DNA of 64,000 bases from Coenobita brevimanus (taxonomy: Eukaryota > Arthropoda > Malacostraca > Decapoda > Coenobitidae), in contig JAVRFU010000159.1 in assembly GCA_032717465.1 (NCBI GenBank), positions 85,940 to 149,939 of the forward strand. The letters run 5' to 3'. The notes under the pieces are model-generated. The model made no database searches. It was not told the DNA's origin and saw nothing but the letters and a program-made list of their open reading frames with translations. This document shows, piece by piece, positions 10,171-20,887 of this stretch (its first letter is position 1; every line of letters begins with the position of its first letter). The translations under genes were made by a program, and so were the position numbers.

Positions 10171-10660
10171 ATTCATGGAGCATAGACAACCAAATGACAT
10201 ATGATTTCTTACTAAACTCATGAAATGTTACCATAACCTACCTACCAATAACAGATCTTTGAAAAAAAAAAAAAAAAAAAAAAAGTAATATGGCCACATA
10301 TTTGTAAAAGCAATGAAGTAATATTTCTCGCCTTTTAAGACTTTGTTCCCTTAAAAAACCTTGGAATAGCACTTCTAAAAAATTACAAGGTTACTTATGA
10401 ATTGGCTTCTACAGTTTATATAACCCTTGTTAATTTCTTGGTCATAAACAGACACACATCTTAACCAAGACTGGCTGAAGTTTAAATCTATTGCTCATGG
10501 TCTGGTGCAAGTAGGCAACTAATAAAGTACTGTATGTATAAAATCAGTACTGCTGCTCCTGGCCTACCAAGCCATTCAGACCCAGGCAACAGGTCTTTTA
10601 GTCCAACATGACAGATGAACACTACAGCAGGTAATTTTTAGGCAATGTTGTTCCCACAAC
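10170..10660. other. No gene recognised; A-tract at 10,261-10,284
   Basis: Apart from a ~24-bp A run I see no repeat or coding signal. Confidence 0.5.
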
Positions 10661-10679
10661 AATTTAAATCATTATTTTA

Positions 10680-11135
10680 TGCAGGGAAGAGGGAACCAAA
10701 TGCTAGAAAACCTGAACGACTGTTCCCTCCAACAAAAAACTAAGTTAAGGGCCAAATTCAAGATCGTTCATCTTGAGATGCCTGGACACAGCATTAAAAA
10801 GACTGGAGGGTCATAGGCAGTAGGAAGAGTGAAAAGCAGTTCCAGAGTTGACCTATTGCGTACATGAAGGTTAACTCCTGCATTTGATAGCTGGACAGAA
10901 AAGGGATGAGAGTTTGCTGCTAGACAGGTGCTACGCACCCGCCAGGGTGGTGGAAGGATGCAAGCAGACGTTTCGGAGGGGCAGTGACCATTGACACAGC
11001 AGTACAAATGAGATAAACATGCAACAGTTGTAGTCAGATGGAATAAAAATTGGCAACCTGCATCACTATGTGCCACTGATGCAATATGTCGAGATGTTTC
11101 AAATAATTTTTGGCCTGCACCAGGAGCATGCATTT
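10680..11135 (-). pseudogene. Jockey-like LINE ORF2 C-terminus and 3' end
   Basis: The minus strand encodes LFHLTTTVACLSHLYCCVNG, then CHC/PSETSACILPPPWRVRST and LSNAGVNLHVRNRSTLELLF, ending near AYDPPVF and the 3' UTR phrase CAAATTCAAGATC. This is the conserved C-terminal block of a Jockey-like non-LTR retrotransposon family. The same 3' end recurs at 44.5 kb (plus, with poly-A) and 63.7 kb (minus). RT and endonuclease are absent, so it is a 5'-truncated dead copy. Assignment to Jockey as opposed to a neighbouring clade is by recall of motif style only. Confidence 0.7.
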
Positions 11136-11139
11136 ATTT

Positions 11140-11780
11140 ATTTTTTAGCTGCAGTTCTTTGGTTATGTGTTTAGTATTTTTAAAGTTGAAGCAATATTTC
11201 ACTCATTGGCAAAGCAACTGACGTTAGATTTAAAAAGCACAATTAATTTTACTACCTCTCAAATATCGGAAATTATAAGACTGTCTTGTCAAAATCCAGC
11301 TGTTTTTCCTTAGTCTTAAAAGGCGATAAACTCTACTCCACTACACAAAATATTCAAACATTTATAATAAAGAAGCATATACATTACAGATGCATTTATT
11401 GGAATAAAGAAAATATGGTCAGCACATATAAATATATAAGTAATGGATGTGGGATCATGAAGGGCCACAATATATTAAAATCTACACGAGTGAAGTTCTG
11501 CTGAAAAATCATATGGTCTGACTGACTGGCCAAGAGATGCTCCCACATCCACAAATACTGTACAGTGCATATACAGATGTCCTCGTTTAGCCACAGGTAT
11601 GGCCTAAACTAACAGTATTCCCACCATACAACTGGTAATGGCAAAGTCTCCACCCTGACTAAGCTTTACCGAAACACTTATCAACATAAAAATGGAGAGG
11701 GGTGGGAGAGGGGTTGCATTGTTTGATGGTCCTTAACTATGAGGTATGACAGTCTCCTTGGTTACTTCGTTTATTTTCCT
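11140..11780. other. No gene recognised; one core-motif copy at about 11,751
   Basis: AT-rich. AGTCTCCTTGGTTACT at 11,751-11,766 matches the first part of the 22-bp core of the 22.7-27.9 kb array. Confidence 0.5.
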
Positions 11781-11785
11781 ATCGC

Positions 11786-12335
11786 TTACAAAGGCTTCAA
11801 CATGCCTGCATAAGTTAGCCTTGGTCACCTAATGGCATCTCTCCATACTACTTGATCTCTGGCAGTCTCCCTGTCCAGTCCCTTATCCCTGAGGTCTCAC
11901 TCTGACTTCATCCCAGGTCTTTTTTTAGTCTGCCTCTCACAACTCGACCCTAAACAATCACAGCTCTCACCCTCCATCCTCTCCACATGTCCATACCATC
12001 TCAACCTACCCCTCCTCATCACTACATCAATACATTCAAGTCCCATTCTTCTTCTCAACTCTTCAACTGCAGTCCTAACACCCTTCCCAAGGCCTGTCAT
12101 TCAAGGATGCACTACAAACAAATCTAATCATTGTCATTACTGTATGTTTAAGCCTATGAACATCCTCATCCTTCACTGCCCAGGTCTCACATGCCACATA
12201 CAAAGATCCCTTAGCACTGAGGGACAGCCCTCTCAATGTCAGGAGGCAACAGCTCCCTGAACTTCCTCCAGCCACTCCTTATCCTAGCCACACAGCTAAC
12301 ACCAGCTCCACCTCCAGCACATAGCATGTCCTCAA
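11786..12335 (-). pseudogene. LINE-B ORF C-terminus and 3' end
   Basis: The minus strand encodes, in order, LSLSAKGSLYVACETWAVKD, LGKGVRTAVEELRRRMGLEC and MRRGRLRWYGHVERMEGESC, and ends at the conserved 3' terminus (GCATGTTGAAGCCTTTG). Frames are shifted and stops interrupt them. This is the C-terminal third of an APE-type LINE protein after the RT domain. The same region appears at 18.6, 20.3 and 63.1 kb (minus) and at 4.1 and 50.2 kb (plus). Confidence 0.75.
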
Positions 12336-12579
12336 AATAATAATAAAAAAATCCTCTACACACTCAACAGCAAGACTAATCCTTTCATGCCTGAAATCTC
12401 CATATGCTCCCCCCCCACACTGCACACACCATGTCAGCATTTTTCACAGTCTACCTCTAACACCACATACACAGCCTCTCACCAACACTGAACAAGTTGT
12501 AATTCCTTCCCACACCCTAGTGGTAATCCACACATGGCCACACTCCCTCAGCTTTGACAGTACCACCACCAGCCCTAGA

Positions 12580-12832
12580 TACCATCACCCTTGGTTACTA
12601 GTCGTATCAACCCTCCAATCACACAACACACTGCCATCAACTGAGACAAAAGGGAACAGGGATCTGTCAGGTTTGATAACATGCTATAACAAATTTAACA
12701 GACAATGGAGAAAGTTGCCTTCATGAGGTGGCAGTCTCCTTGGTTATGGCTACTAGTCATATCAATGTGCTATAGCAATACACTTTACAGGTACAGGAGG
12801 CTTGCTTTCATGTGTCTCCTTGGTTACTAGTC
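12580..12832 (+). repeat. Three dispersed copies of the 22-bp core motif
   Basis: TTGGTTACTAGTCGTATC (12,591), AGTCTCCTTGGTTATGGC (12,733; split before CTAGTCAT) and GTGTCTCCTTGGTTACTAGTC (12,811) match the array core at 22.7-27.9 kb but in unrelated flanks. Confidence 0.6.
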
Positions 12833-12834
12833 CT

Positions 12835-12871
12835 GCAGGTGGTAGGTGACTGATCATCCACTCACTTGATA
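12835..12871 (+). mobile_element. SINE-X 5' head, split by the Tigger-like element
   Basis: GGTGGTAGGTGACTGATCAT and CCACTCACTTGA match the 5' end of the SINE-X copy at 36.7 kb. The SINE resumes at 14,402. Confidence 0.65.
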
Positions 12872-13289
12872 TACAGTGCAACCTCTTAAATTCGAAGTTC
12901 TTGTGTCCTTTTGATACTTTTGAAAAATTTGAACTTTTAATAAAGCATTTCTGTGGCTGTCTTAATTCTCATGGTTTAGACATGCTTTTGACACAAGCTT
13001 TGTTGTCTGGGCTAACTAGCTGGCTTCAGGCATCCTATTTTCCATTGTTAACACTACCATTTATCTCATCTCTTAACTCAAGGATCAGTACAATAATCGC
13101 TACAAACCATGAAGTGATTCTTTCACATTTCCTTTCCTCATCTTGTGTATGTCCCCTTGTTCTAAAACACTTAGCAGTTCTATTCATATTTAACATCAAT
13201 CAGTAAGTTGCAAGGGACAGTAATTATGCATTCATTTATTTACGTAAAAACTACAGTACTGAACATGAATATTTACATCTTTCAGCAAC

Positions 13290-13500
13290 CACCATCCACT
13301 CCTTGATGTAGCACTGCCCACTATCTCCATTACTTTTGTTTCTGTCCTCCTCTCTCCCTATTTCTCACATCTTTCCTGTCAATTTTTATTACTCCTTCCT
13401 TTTCAGGTGGCTTTACATTGAGTAAATGCCTAATGGTTTCCTGTAAGCCAGAAAACCATTTACAATGCTGGGTGGTAACCATATAACCAACCCATACGTG
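13290..13500 (+). mobile_element. SINE-X core, nested in the Tigger-like element
   Basis: It contains TGATGTAGCACTGCCCACTA, a pyrimidine-rich block, GTGGCTTTACATTGAGTAAA, GGTTTCCTGTAAGCC and GGTGGTAACCATATAACCAA in the order seen at 31.5 and 36.5 kb. It lacks the 3' X module. Confidence 0.75.
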
Positions 13501-13636
13501 ATGCTACACTTCACATATTGTGCACTGATTACACAGTTTATTTTATGATATTTTATGATATGTACAATTACTGCCAGTCTGCATTACTATAATCTTGCAG
13601 AAATATTGCAATCTCAGTGATGAAATACTTAAGTAC

Positions 13637-13686
13637 GTGTGTGTGTGTGTGTGTGAAAAAAAATGGATGATGGTGGTGGTGGTTTA
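13637..13686 (+). repeat. (GT)n and (GGT)n microsatellites
   Basis: A GTGTGTGT run of about 18 bp is followed by A8 and GATGGTGGTGGTGG. Confidence 0.85.
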
Positions 13687-14403
13687 TATCTGCTCAAAAA
13701 TAGATTGCACAGTGGTTTAACACTGATGCAAATGATCTATTAGAATTACACTAAGACTGCTGCCTACCAACAATCATGCTTCAGTCAAAAGTGAATAAAA
13801 TCAGTTGACGTCTGACAAGTGGTGTTGCATGGTGTTGTGTGATAAAGGAATATTTACCATAATTCCACTCCAAAACTTAAAAACCTTATCACACTGCTTT
13901 GTAATGTCATACACTGTCAGGTTTACCACCACCGCTATCTTTGACAACACCTGCAATGAGTTATTTACTCTAGTTTCAGTTGGTACAGCACTGAGAACTG
14001 TCAAATTTGTCATACATGGTAGTTTCCATCACCAATCATTTCACAACACACACACTAAGTACTTGTGGCTGCATTCTTATACTGCATCAGTTTTGTTCCC
14101 AGCACTGCACTAATTGGTAAAGCCAGGACACCTGTTTGAAGCCACAATTATGGTCAAATTTGGATATGATAAAACTGACTCAAATAATAAAGAGCTTACC
14201 CAAGAGGAGGAAAGGAAATTATTATTATTATGGGTGACCACACACTTTATGGTGAGGTCATCAGTACCAGATGGGTGTAGCTAGGAATGTTTTTTTTTTA
14301 ATAGTCTCTGGTTATTTCTAAGTTTGGGAAATAAAAATGACATTTTTCATAAATTATGGCAATTGAACTTTAGAGGTTTATTAACTTTTGAGGTTGCACT
14401 GTA

Positions 14404-14640
14404 GTACTAACTATTCTTCCTTCAACTTTATCATTCTGTTTGTCCTCACTCCCTACTTCTCCCTTTCCTTCCTGTCACTTTTTCTCTTCTTTCCACTTCA
14501 TGTGGTTCTACACCAGGTGACAGGCCTAATGGTTTCCTGCAGCCCAGGAAACCATTTACAATGTTGGGTGGTAACCATATCACCAAATAATGGGGTGATG
14601 TGGGGCCTGCTATGGTGCTCACGTTAACTGGATTATGCAA
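14404..14640 (+). mobile_element. SINE-X/Y core resumed after the Tigger-like element
   Basis: TAGTACTAACTATTCTTCCT, the pyrimidine block, GGTTTCCTGCAGCCCAGGAA and GGTGGTAACCATATCACCAA continue the SINE begun at 12,835. The following text (GTGGGGCCTGCTATGG) is not the X module, so the 3' part is undefined. Confidence 0.65.
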
Positions 14641-15450
14641 ATGCAGCATCCATCCAGGAACCAAACCTCCACACTATTCAACGCACCTTGCCATTGCAGG
14701 GCTCTGTCTGCCACAGGGGAACACTGGTTCACTAAATGAGGTGGCAAGGCTGTTGCTTGCCTGTGGTTGATGGGTCTGCTTGGCCAGGCAGACTGGGGTT
14801 GATCAACAACGTACTTCAATTCACAATGCCATCAAACAAAACATGCCCCAATTCCCTCCCTTATCCTCCAAGGATGGTGGAGTACACGAGTCTCCTTGGT
14901 TACTAGTCTAATACCTCCCTATCATCCCATAAAGGAAAATGGTGGACTACAGGATAAGGGCCAATGCAGCCAGCAGACCAACATGTTCCTGTTCTCCTGG
15001 CCACAAAATACATCACTTCAGCACTACCATATAAACCAGCCAGGGAACACAATGACAATTACTTGGATTTAACGTACAGGAAAACAGCACTTCTTCATGA
15101 CTAGCATAAACGAGGACTTTCTGTACACACAACTACAGTTCTTTCACTTAAACTTGGCCAAGACATATCCTTTGACAGCTGACTTAACTTAGTTCAGTAG
15201 CAAAGACACAATCACTGGCTCTACAACCTTTCCACAGCACTGCATGACTAAGATCACTAATTTTGATCTAATACAGTATAGCTAAACACGATTCAAAGAT
15301 GGTAATTTTAGGTCGTTGAAACCTTTCCACAGCACTTCTTCGTGACTAGCAAGGTATTTTAAGGCCAAGTTAAAGCAAAATGATTGAGATGCAGTTTTAA
15401 CACATTACCAATAGCATATTCCACTACCCAGCTGGCTTCTTTACCCAGCT
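14640..15450. other. No gene recognised; core motif at about 14,888
   Basis: GAGTCTCCTTGGTTACTAGTC at 14,888-14,908 is a full-length isolated core copy. A CAGCACTTCTTC(A/G)TGACTAGC phrase occurs at about 15,084 and 15,331 and again near 22,518. Confidence 0.5.
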
Positions 15451-15454
15451 GGCT

Positions 15455-15506
15455 TCATCTTGCCATCTTGATATCTTCATAGATCTTGTTGGACGCCATC
15501 TGTTTC
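15455..15506 (-). CDS. Possible terminal exon of an unidentified minus-strand gene
   Basis: On the minus strand a tract ending TATTTGCAG is followed by a frame reading KQMASNKIYEDIKMAR and a TGA stop. The acceptor is only fair and the peptide too short to assign. If real it would be the last coding exon of a gene whose upstream exons lie at higher coordinates, possibly the candidate gene starting near 30.0 kb, but I cannot show that they join. Chance occurrence is a serious alternative. Confidence 0.2.
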
Positions 15507-15612
15507 CTGCAAATACAACAACACATTAGCTGTGCTTTTATCTACACCAACACCCACTGACCTAACTTACAACACCCACTAACCTACTCTACACCTACAC
15601 CCACTGACCTAA

Positions 15613-15613
<1 letters not shown>

Positions 15614-15644
<31 letters not shown>
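15614..15644 (+). repeat. (CA)n microsatellite
   Basis: About 28 bp of CACACA within a CCCACTGACCTAA-rich neighbourhood (the phrase ACACCCACTxACCTA repeats three times upstream). Confidence 0.9.
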
Positions 15645-15647
<3 letters not shown>

Positions 15648-15649
15648 AC

Positions 15650-16135
15650 CTTCAAACACCAGCCAACTGGATTACCTAAACTCAAGATCACAAGTTTAAA
15701 TTCTGTACCTAAACAACAAGAGCCTATCTGCACAGACTGCAGTCAATATTTAAGTTTCTCTTTCAAACTCAGAATGTGAAACTTGTATTAAAATGCCTCC
15801 TTATGGCCAAAACTGACAACTGTTTAATAATCAGCTGATGCAACAGCTGACCTATCAAATCAAATCAAAATTTCAAGCTGAGCAACTTTGTATTTCATAA
15901 GCCACTACAATGCTTCCTTAAAGTCAACCTGAAATGCACCCAATAGTCAGCTTAGGCAATGGCTGACATGATAAACCAACAAAAGTTCAGGCTGAGCAGC
16001 TTTGTATTTCATAAAATCACTCAAAGTTCTCCAAGAGCAGATATTTACACTTTCCTTGGAGAGAAAAAAAAGTACCACTTCTAGACCTGTTAGCTTTGCC
16101 ACAGGTGAACAGACCTATTAATATTCCAAAGCACA
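15650..16135. other. No gene recognised; weak ~130-bp duplication
   Basis: The phrase AGCTGAGCAACTTTGTATTTCATAA-like recurs at about 15,876 and 15,990 with related flanks. Confidence 0.4.
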
Positions 16136-16139
16136 TCTG

Positions 16140-16490
16140 GCTGGACCACCTTAACCCACTACACCACCAGGCACCTACAGTAAACACAGCAGCACAACCA
16201 CCTGACACAAAGCATCAGCCAACACCACCTTAACCCACTACACCACCAGGCACCTACAGTAAACACAGCAGCACAACCACCTGACATTCAAAGCATCAGC
16301 CAACACCACCTTAACCCACTACACCACCAGGCACCTACAGTAAACACAGCAGCACAACCACCTGACACATTCAAAGCATCAGCCAACACCACCTTAACCC
16401 ACTACACCACCAGGCACCTACAGTAAACACAGCAGCACAACCACCTGACACATTCAAAGCATCAGACAACACCACCTTAACCCACTGAAC
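16140..16490 (-). repeat. 79-83-bp tandem repeat derived from a tRNA-like SINE head
   Basis: CACCTACAGTAAACACAGCA repeats at 16,172, 16,251, 16,332 and 16,415. On the minus strand each unit carries CCTGGTGGTGTAGTGGGTTA, close to the tRNA-like head of SINE-Y (CCTGGTGGTTTAGTGGGC at 38.25 kb on minus) including its A-box-like TGGTGTAGTGGG. The unit therefore appears to have been amplified from a SINE promoter region. Confidence 0.8.
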
Positions 16491-16499
16491 GACTTAGAC

Positions 16500-16880
16500 G
16501 ATGGCCAGATTTAGAAAAATGGCAGAAACTGTAACCACTGCTAATACACCTAAAGATAATTCACCATACTCCCTGAGTGCTTTATCCATCTACATATATC
16601 TATTTATCTATATCTACTGAAGTAATTCTGGAGACTATTTCAAAGTCTGCATTACATGAGGAAGCTACTACAGTTCAAAAAAATCTTCCCAAACAAGAAA
16701 TGAACAAAGTAAGGGAACCATTCAGTGCAAGATGCCTGGCCACTGCATTTAAGAGCATGTCACAGTAGGAAGCACCAATGAACCAGCACCAGGGAACCAG
16801 CACCAAGTCACACTGGCTACATGGCACCAAGACTGGCATGGAAGCAGCTTTGGCCATGAAACAGTTTGGTGTTAATGCAC
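16500..16880. other. No gene recognised
   Basis: Includes a CACCAxxxAACCAGCACCAGGG-type short duplication near 16,773-16,805. No coding signal stands out. Confidence 0.4.
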
Positions 16881-16881
16881 A

Positions 16882-17030
16882 AGGAGGAAGGCAGGACAGG
16901 GAGGAAGAGGAGGATAGGGAGGAAGAGGAGGATAGGGAGGAAGGGAGGATAGGGAGGATAGGGAGGAAGGGGAGGATAGGGAGGAAGGGGAGGATAGGGA
17001 GGAAGGGGAGGATAGGGAGGAAGGAAGGAT
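16882..17030 (+). repeat. GGA-rich purine tract
   Basis: Units of AGGGAGGAAGAGGAGGAT and AGGGAGGAAGGGGAGGAT (about 18 bp) repeat 6-8 times. Confidence 0.9.
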
Positions 17031-17203
17031 GGGGCAGTGTTAATGGCAGGGCCTTAAACTATCCATGGCATAATACCAAATGTCTAGCCTGATAGTAGGG
17101 GGGAAATGTAGGGCCAAAAGAATTATGGAACTATCAAGAAAAGGTGGACCAGTAGAGAGAGGACAGGAAGGGGAGAGAAAGGAGATACAGTCACTGGTAA
17201 AAG

Positions 17204-17760
17204 GAAAAGAAGTCACAGGCAGAAGGAGAAAGACACAGGCAGAAGGAGAAAGACACAGGCAGAAGGAGAAAGACACAGGCAGAAGGAGAAAGACACAGGC
17301 AGAAGGAGAAAGACGCAGGCAGAAGGAGAAAGACGCAGGCAGAAGGAGAAAGACACAGGCAGAAGGAGAAAGACACAGGCAGAAGGAGAAAGACACAGGC
17401 AGAAGGAGAAAGACACAGGCAGAAGGAGAAAGACACAGGCAGAAGGAGAAAGACACAGGCAGAAGGAGAAAGACACAGGCAGAAGGAGAAAGACACAGGC
17501 AGAAGGAGAAAGACGCAGGCAGAAGGAGAAAGACGCAGGCAGAAGGAGAAAGACGCAGGCAGAAGGAGAAAGACGCAGGCAGAAGGAGAAAGACGCAGGC
17601 AGAAGGAGAAAGACGCAGGCAGAAGGAGAAAGACGCAGGCAGAAGGAGAAAGACACAGGCAGAAGGAGAAAGACACAGGCAGAAGGAGAAAGACACAGGC
17701 AGAAGGAGAAAGACACAGGCAGAAGGAGAAAGACACAGGCAGAAGGAGAAAGACACAGGC
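17204..17760 (+). repeat. 20-bp minisatellite, about 27 copies
   Basis: The unit CACAGGCAGAAGGAGAAAGA repeats head to tail with an exact 20-bp period. The only visible variation is A or G at one site (GACACAGG or GACGCAGG), arranged in blocks. Because 20 is not a multiple of three, all reading frames on a strand cycle through the same peptides, which explains the long ORFs on both strands. There is no spacer sequence, so this is not a CRISPR array. Confidence 0.95.
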
Positions 17761-18029
17761 ATTTTGTAAAAAAAAATAAGTCAGATTAATTCAAACTTAC
17801 CCAGTACTTCCAATTCCCTGACTCCCCCAACATCTCTTCCTTAGTGATTTATTTTTGGTTTTATTCTTGCTACTACTTGGCAATTTTTACAACTCAGGGG
17901 CTGGTACTCTTGACACCTCTTCCTTATTGATTTATTGTTTTATTCTTGCCACCACCAGGCATTTTAAAACTCAGGGAGGACTTACAGCTCTGATGGGGTT
18001 AATAAGGCTACATCTTCAGTTCAAAAAAT

Positions 18030-18600
18030 ACAGGATTAATAGACTGGAAATATTGCTATCGTATCATTTATATAGACTCTGGAAATATTGCTATCGTATC
18101 GTTTATACAGACTCTGGAAATACAGCTATCGTATCATTCTTATACACTCTGGAAATACAGCTATCGTATCATTTATATAGACTCTGGAAATACAGCTATC
18201 GTATCATTTATATAGACTCTGGAAATACAGCTATCGTATCGTTTATATAGACTCTGGAAATACAGCTATCGTATCATTTATATAGACTCTGGAAATACAG
18301 CTATCGTATCATTTATATAGACTCTGGAAATACAGCTATCGTATCGTTTATATAGACTCTGGAAATACAGCTATCGTATCGTTTATATAGACTCTGGAAA
18401 TACAGCTATCGTATCGTTTATATAGACTCTGGAAATACAGCTATCGTATCGTTTATATAGACTCTGGAAATACAGCTATCGTATCGTTTATATAGACTCT
18501 GGAAATACAGCTATCGTATCGTTTATATAGACTCTGGAAATACAGCTATCGTATCGTTTATATAGACTCTGGAAATACTGCTATCATATCGTTTATAAAG
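18030..18600 (+). repeat. 35-bp minisatellite, about 16 copies
   Basis: The unit containing CTCTGGAAATACAGCTATCG repeats every 35 bp (checked at 18,121, 18,156 and 18,191). Early units have ATTGCTATCG, middle units alternate CATTTA and CGTTTA, and later units are homogeneous CGTTTA. No spacers. Confidence 0.95.
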
Positions 18601-18790
18601 GCTCCAACATGCTTGAATGCGTCGGTTTTCATAACTTAATAGCAGCTCTCCACACTGCTCAATCTCTGGCAGCCTCCCTATTCAGTCCTAGCCCTGAGGT
18701 CACACCCTATGGCCTCTTCCCAGGTCTTTTTCAGTCTGCCTCTCACCCCTACCCTCAACCTTGCCACTTATCACCTTCCGCACCCAACTG
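18590..18790 (-). mobile_element. LINE-B 3' end
   Basis: It starts at the left with AGGCTCCAACATGC and continues with the CAATCTCTGGCAGCCTCCCT and CCAGGTCTTTTTCAGTCTGC blocks seen in the other LINE-B copies. It directly abuts the 35-bp minisatellite. Confidence 0.75.
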
Positions 18791-18799
18791 TTACTCTCC

Positions 18800-19550
18800 A
18801 TTAAAAATAAAATCAAGGCATTTGAGAGAAGAACAAGTACCAATGGAACTTAGAAATCTGCATATAAGACAAGGCTTTACTATCACACCACTGATTTCCC
18901 TAGATAAATAGCTAAGGAAGAGGTGTTAGGGAGCTTCCTTTTGAATGCAGGGGTCTCCAACTGACTTAAGTTTAACCCCTAAAATAAATCATTACAGAAG
19001 AGATGTCAGGGAGCTTCCTGTTGTGTGTTAATTCACTCCTGCCACAGCCAATGGTTTTATCCAGCTCTGGGGATATTTTATTTACTGATGGGGTAATAAT
19101 GGCTATCTGTCTTCTGTTGCAAGTCTCCAAAGACTTAAAACTATATGGAAAAGTTAAGAATGAAACCTAAGGCACAAGGGGTGGCAGTGATCATTTCCTG
19201 GGATATGGTTGTTAGCACTGCCAATTTAACTGCAGCACACTTACTGCAAATAATTCCACTTAGCAAAATTGAGTTTTTAATGTTCTGCATGATTCTTGCA
19301 ACTTTAGCTTCCTCAGCTATTTAAGCACAAGTTGCAGTGCATTTTGACTAACACCTACTGAGGCCAGTTCTGCAACCAACTGGCAATTAACAAAAGCAGC
19401 ACCACAGCAAGATTTATAGAAAACTATACGTTATGTATGAAACACTCCACTGGCCCATCAATGGTTATTTCAACAGACTGGCACCTAAGTGAGTATGTAT
19501 AACATATTTAAATATACTCATCTTGTAGTATCCAGCCAAGTTGCTCCCCT
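18800..19550. other. No gene recognised
   Basis: AT-rich; two related phrases (GTxAGGGAGCTTCCT at about 18,926 and 19,007) suggest a decayed duplication. Confidence 0.45.
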
Positions 19551-19556
19551 TCATCA

Positions 19557-19597
19557 CTGGTGGTGGTGGTGGTGGTGGTGGTGGTGGTGGTGGTGGA
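19557..19597 (+). repeat. (GGT)n microsatellite
   Basis: About 13 GGT triplets. The Trp-run and Val-run ORFs over it are artefacts. Confidence 0.95.
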
Positions 19598-19599
19598 TG

Positions 19600-20245
19600 T
19601 CTACCACCAGACACCCACCACAACAGGGGTGGCCTCCTCTGCCATCAAGCTGCCCTCGTCATACTGCCCTAAAGTACAAACATGCTTTACAACTCCACCC
19701 TTGAACTACAATGCCAGTGCTACCTCAACCATCAACACTAGTTAAATCTTAGGCTGAAGAACATACTGAAGGCTGTATCAAACCAGCCATTTCAAGGAGT
19801 CTATCAGTTAATATTCTTGCCATACACATATGTACCTATCTCTCAGGAGGAGGATGGTGGACTGCAGAAGGGGAATTTTAGCATGAAGTCTCCTAGATTC
19901 ATATCCAGATAAGCATGAACCCACAACTGAGTTAAGGGCTCTAGTAAGTAAGTTTCTCAGTGAAATATGTTAACACCCAAATATGCCTAGTAACCAATGC
20001 ATTTATTCCTATACAGTATAATGCTACTTCCCTATTCAAGTTAGGTAAATGCAAACAGCAAACTAGCTAGGAACAATCATCATTTTCCTTCATCCTGATC
20101 TTTTCCACCTAATGCTGGAGTGAGGAAGGGTGCAGAAAGGAAGGACAGGGAAAGAAATAATAGAGGAAGCACTTACATTTATACCTCAACATCTTTACCC
20201 GCCTAATGGAGTGGAAAAAGGGAACTTATTTCCTTCATTCATTCA
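19600..20245. other. No gene recognised
   Basis: No motif or repeat that I can name. Confidence 0.45.
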
Positions 20246-20249
20246 TTTA

Positions 20250-20690
20250 TAAAAACTCCAAGATGCTTCCATACATCAGCCTTGATCACCTAATGGCAGT
20301 TCTCCATGCTGCTTGATCTCTAGCAGCTTCTCTGTCCAGCCCTTTATCCCTGAGGACACTGACTTCATACCAGGTCTTTCAGTCTGCCTCTCAACTTTAC
20401 CCTCCATGTTCACACCTCTCACCCTCCACACCCAAATGTCATCCCCCATCCTCTCCACATGCCCAAACCATCTCACTCTACCCCTCCTAATCACAACACC
20501 ACTACACTCCAGTCCCATCCTTCCTCCCAAACTATCTCAGTCTACCCCCTTCTCATCACACCAATACACTCCAGCCCCATCCTTCCTCCCAAAACCATCT
20601 CAATCTACCCCTTAACTCTACCCTCAACACTCACACCTCTCCCCCGCTGCATCCAGTTGCCATCCTTCATTCTCTCCACATGCCCAATGC
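20250..20690 (-). pseudogene. LINE-B ORF tail and 3' end with internal duplications
   Basis: The minus strand reads MGLECSGVVIRRGRVRWFGH and ends at the CCAAGATGCTTCC 3' terminus. The CCCATCCTTCCTCCCAAA block is duplicated twice (about 20,514 and 20,578), so the ORF tail is internally amplified and broken. Confidence 0.7.
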
Positions 20691-20887
20691 AATGGACAGT
20701 AAATTTCTATGACTGCACCTCTGTAGATATATACTTTACCAATGCCTTCACCCACACTGGATAAAACTTAGGTCATAACGTACCAACTGTTCCCTAATCT
20801 TTCTTGCATAGTCTACTGTATAGTCTGTTAACTGCTCTAACACCTGTATCTAAATGACTTGTTAATTATGCTAAAGAAGGGCTATGG

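Larger units (their letters stand above)
12874..14401. mobile_element. Tigger/pogo-like DNA transposon remnant, TA target duplication
   Basis: The left end is CAGTGCAACCTCTTAAATTC and the right end, on the minus strand, is CAGTGCAACCTCAAAAGTTA: 12 identical terminal bases starting with CAGT, flanked by TA on both sides (12,872-12,873 and 14,402-14,403). CAGT termini with TA duplications are characteristic of the Tc1/mariner-pogo (Tigger) group. No DDE transposase frame survives in the 1,528 bp. A SINE-X copy (13,290-13,500) sits inside it, and the element itself interrupts another SINE-X. Confidence 0.8.

Noticed and set aside
17204..17760. Regular direct repeats that could suggest a CRISPR array
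   Set aside because: The 20-bp units abut with no unique spacers and there are no cas-like genes; it is a minisatellite. The 35-bp array at 18.0-18.6 kb fails for the same reason.
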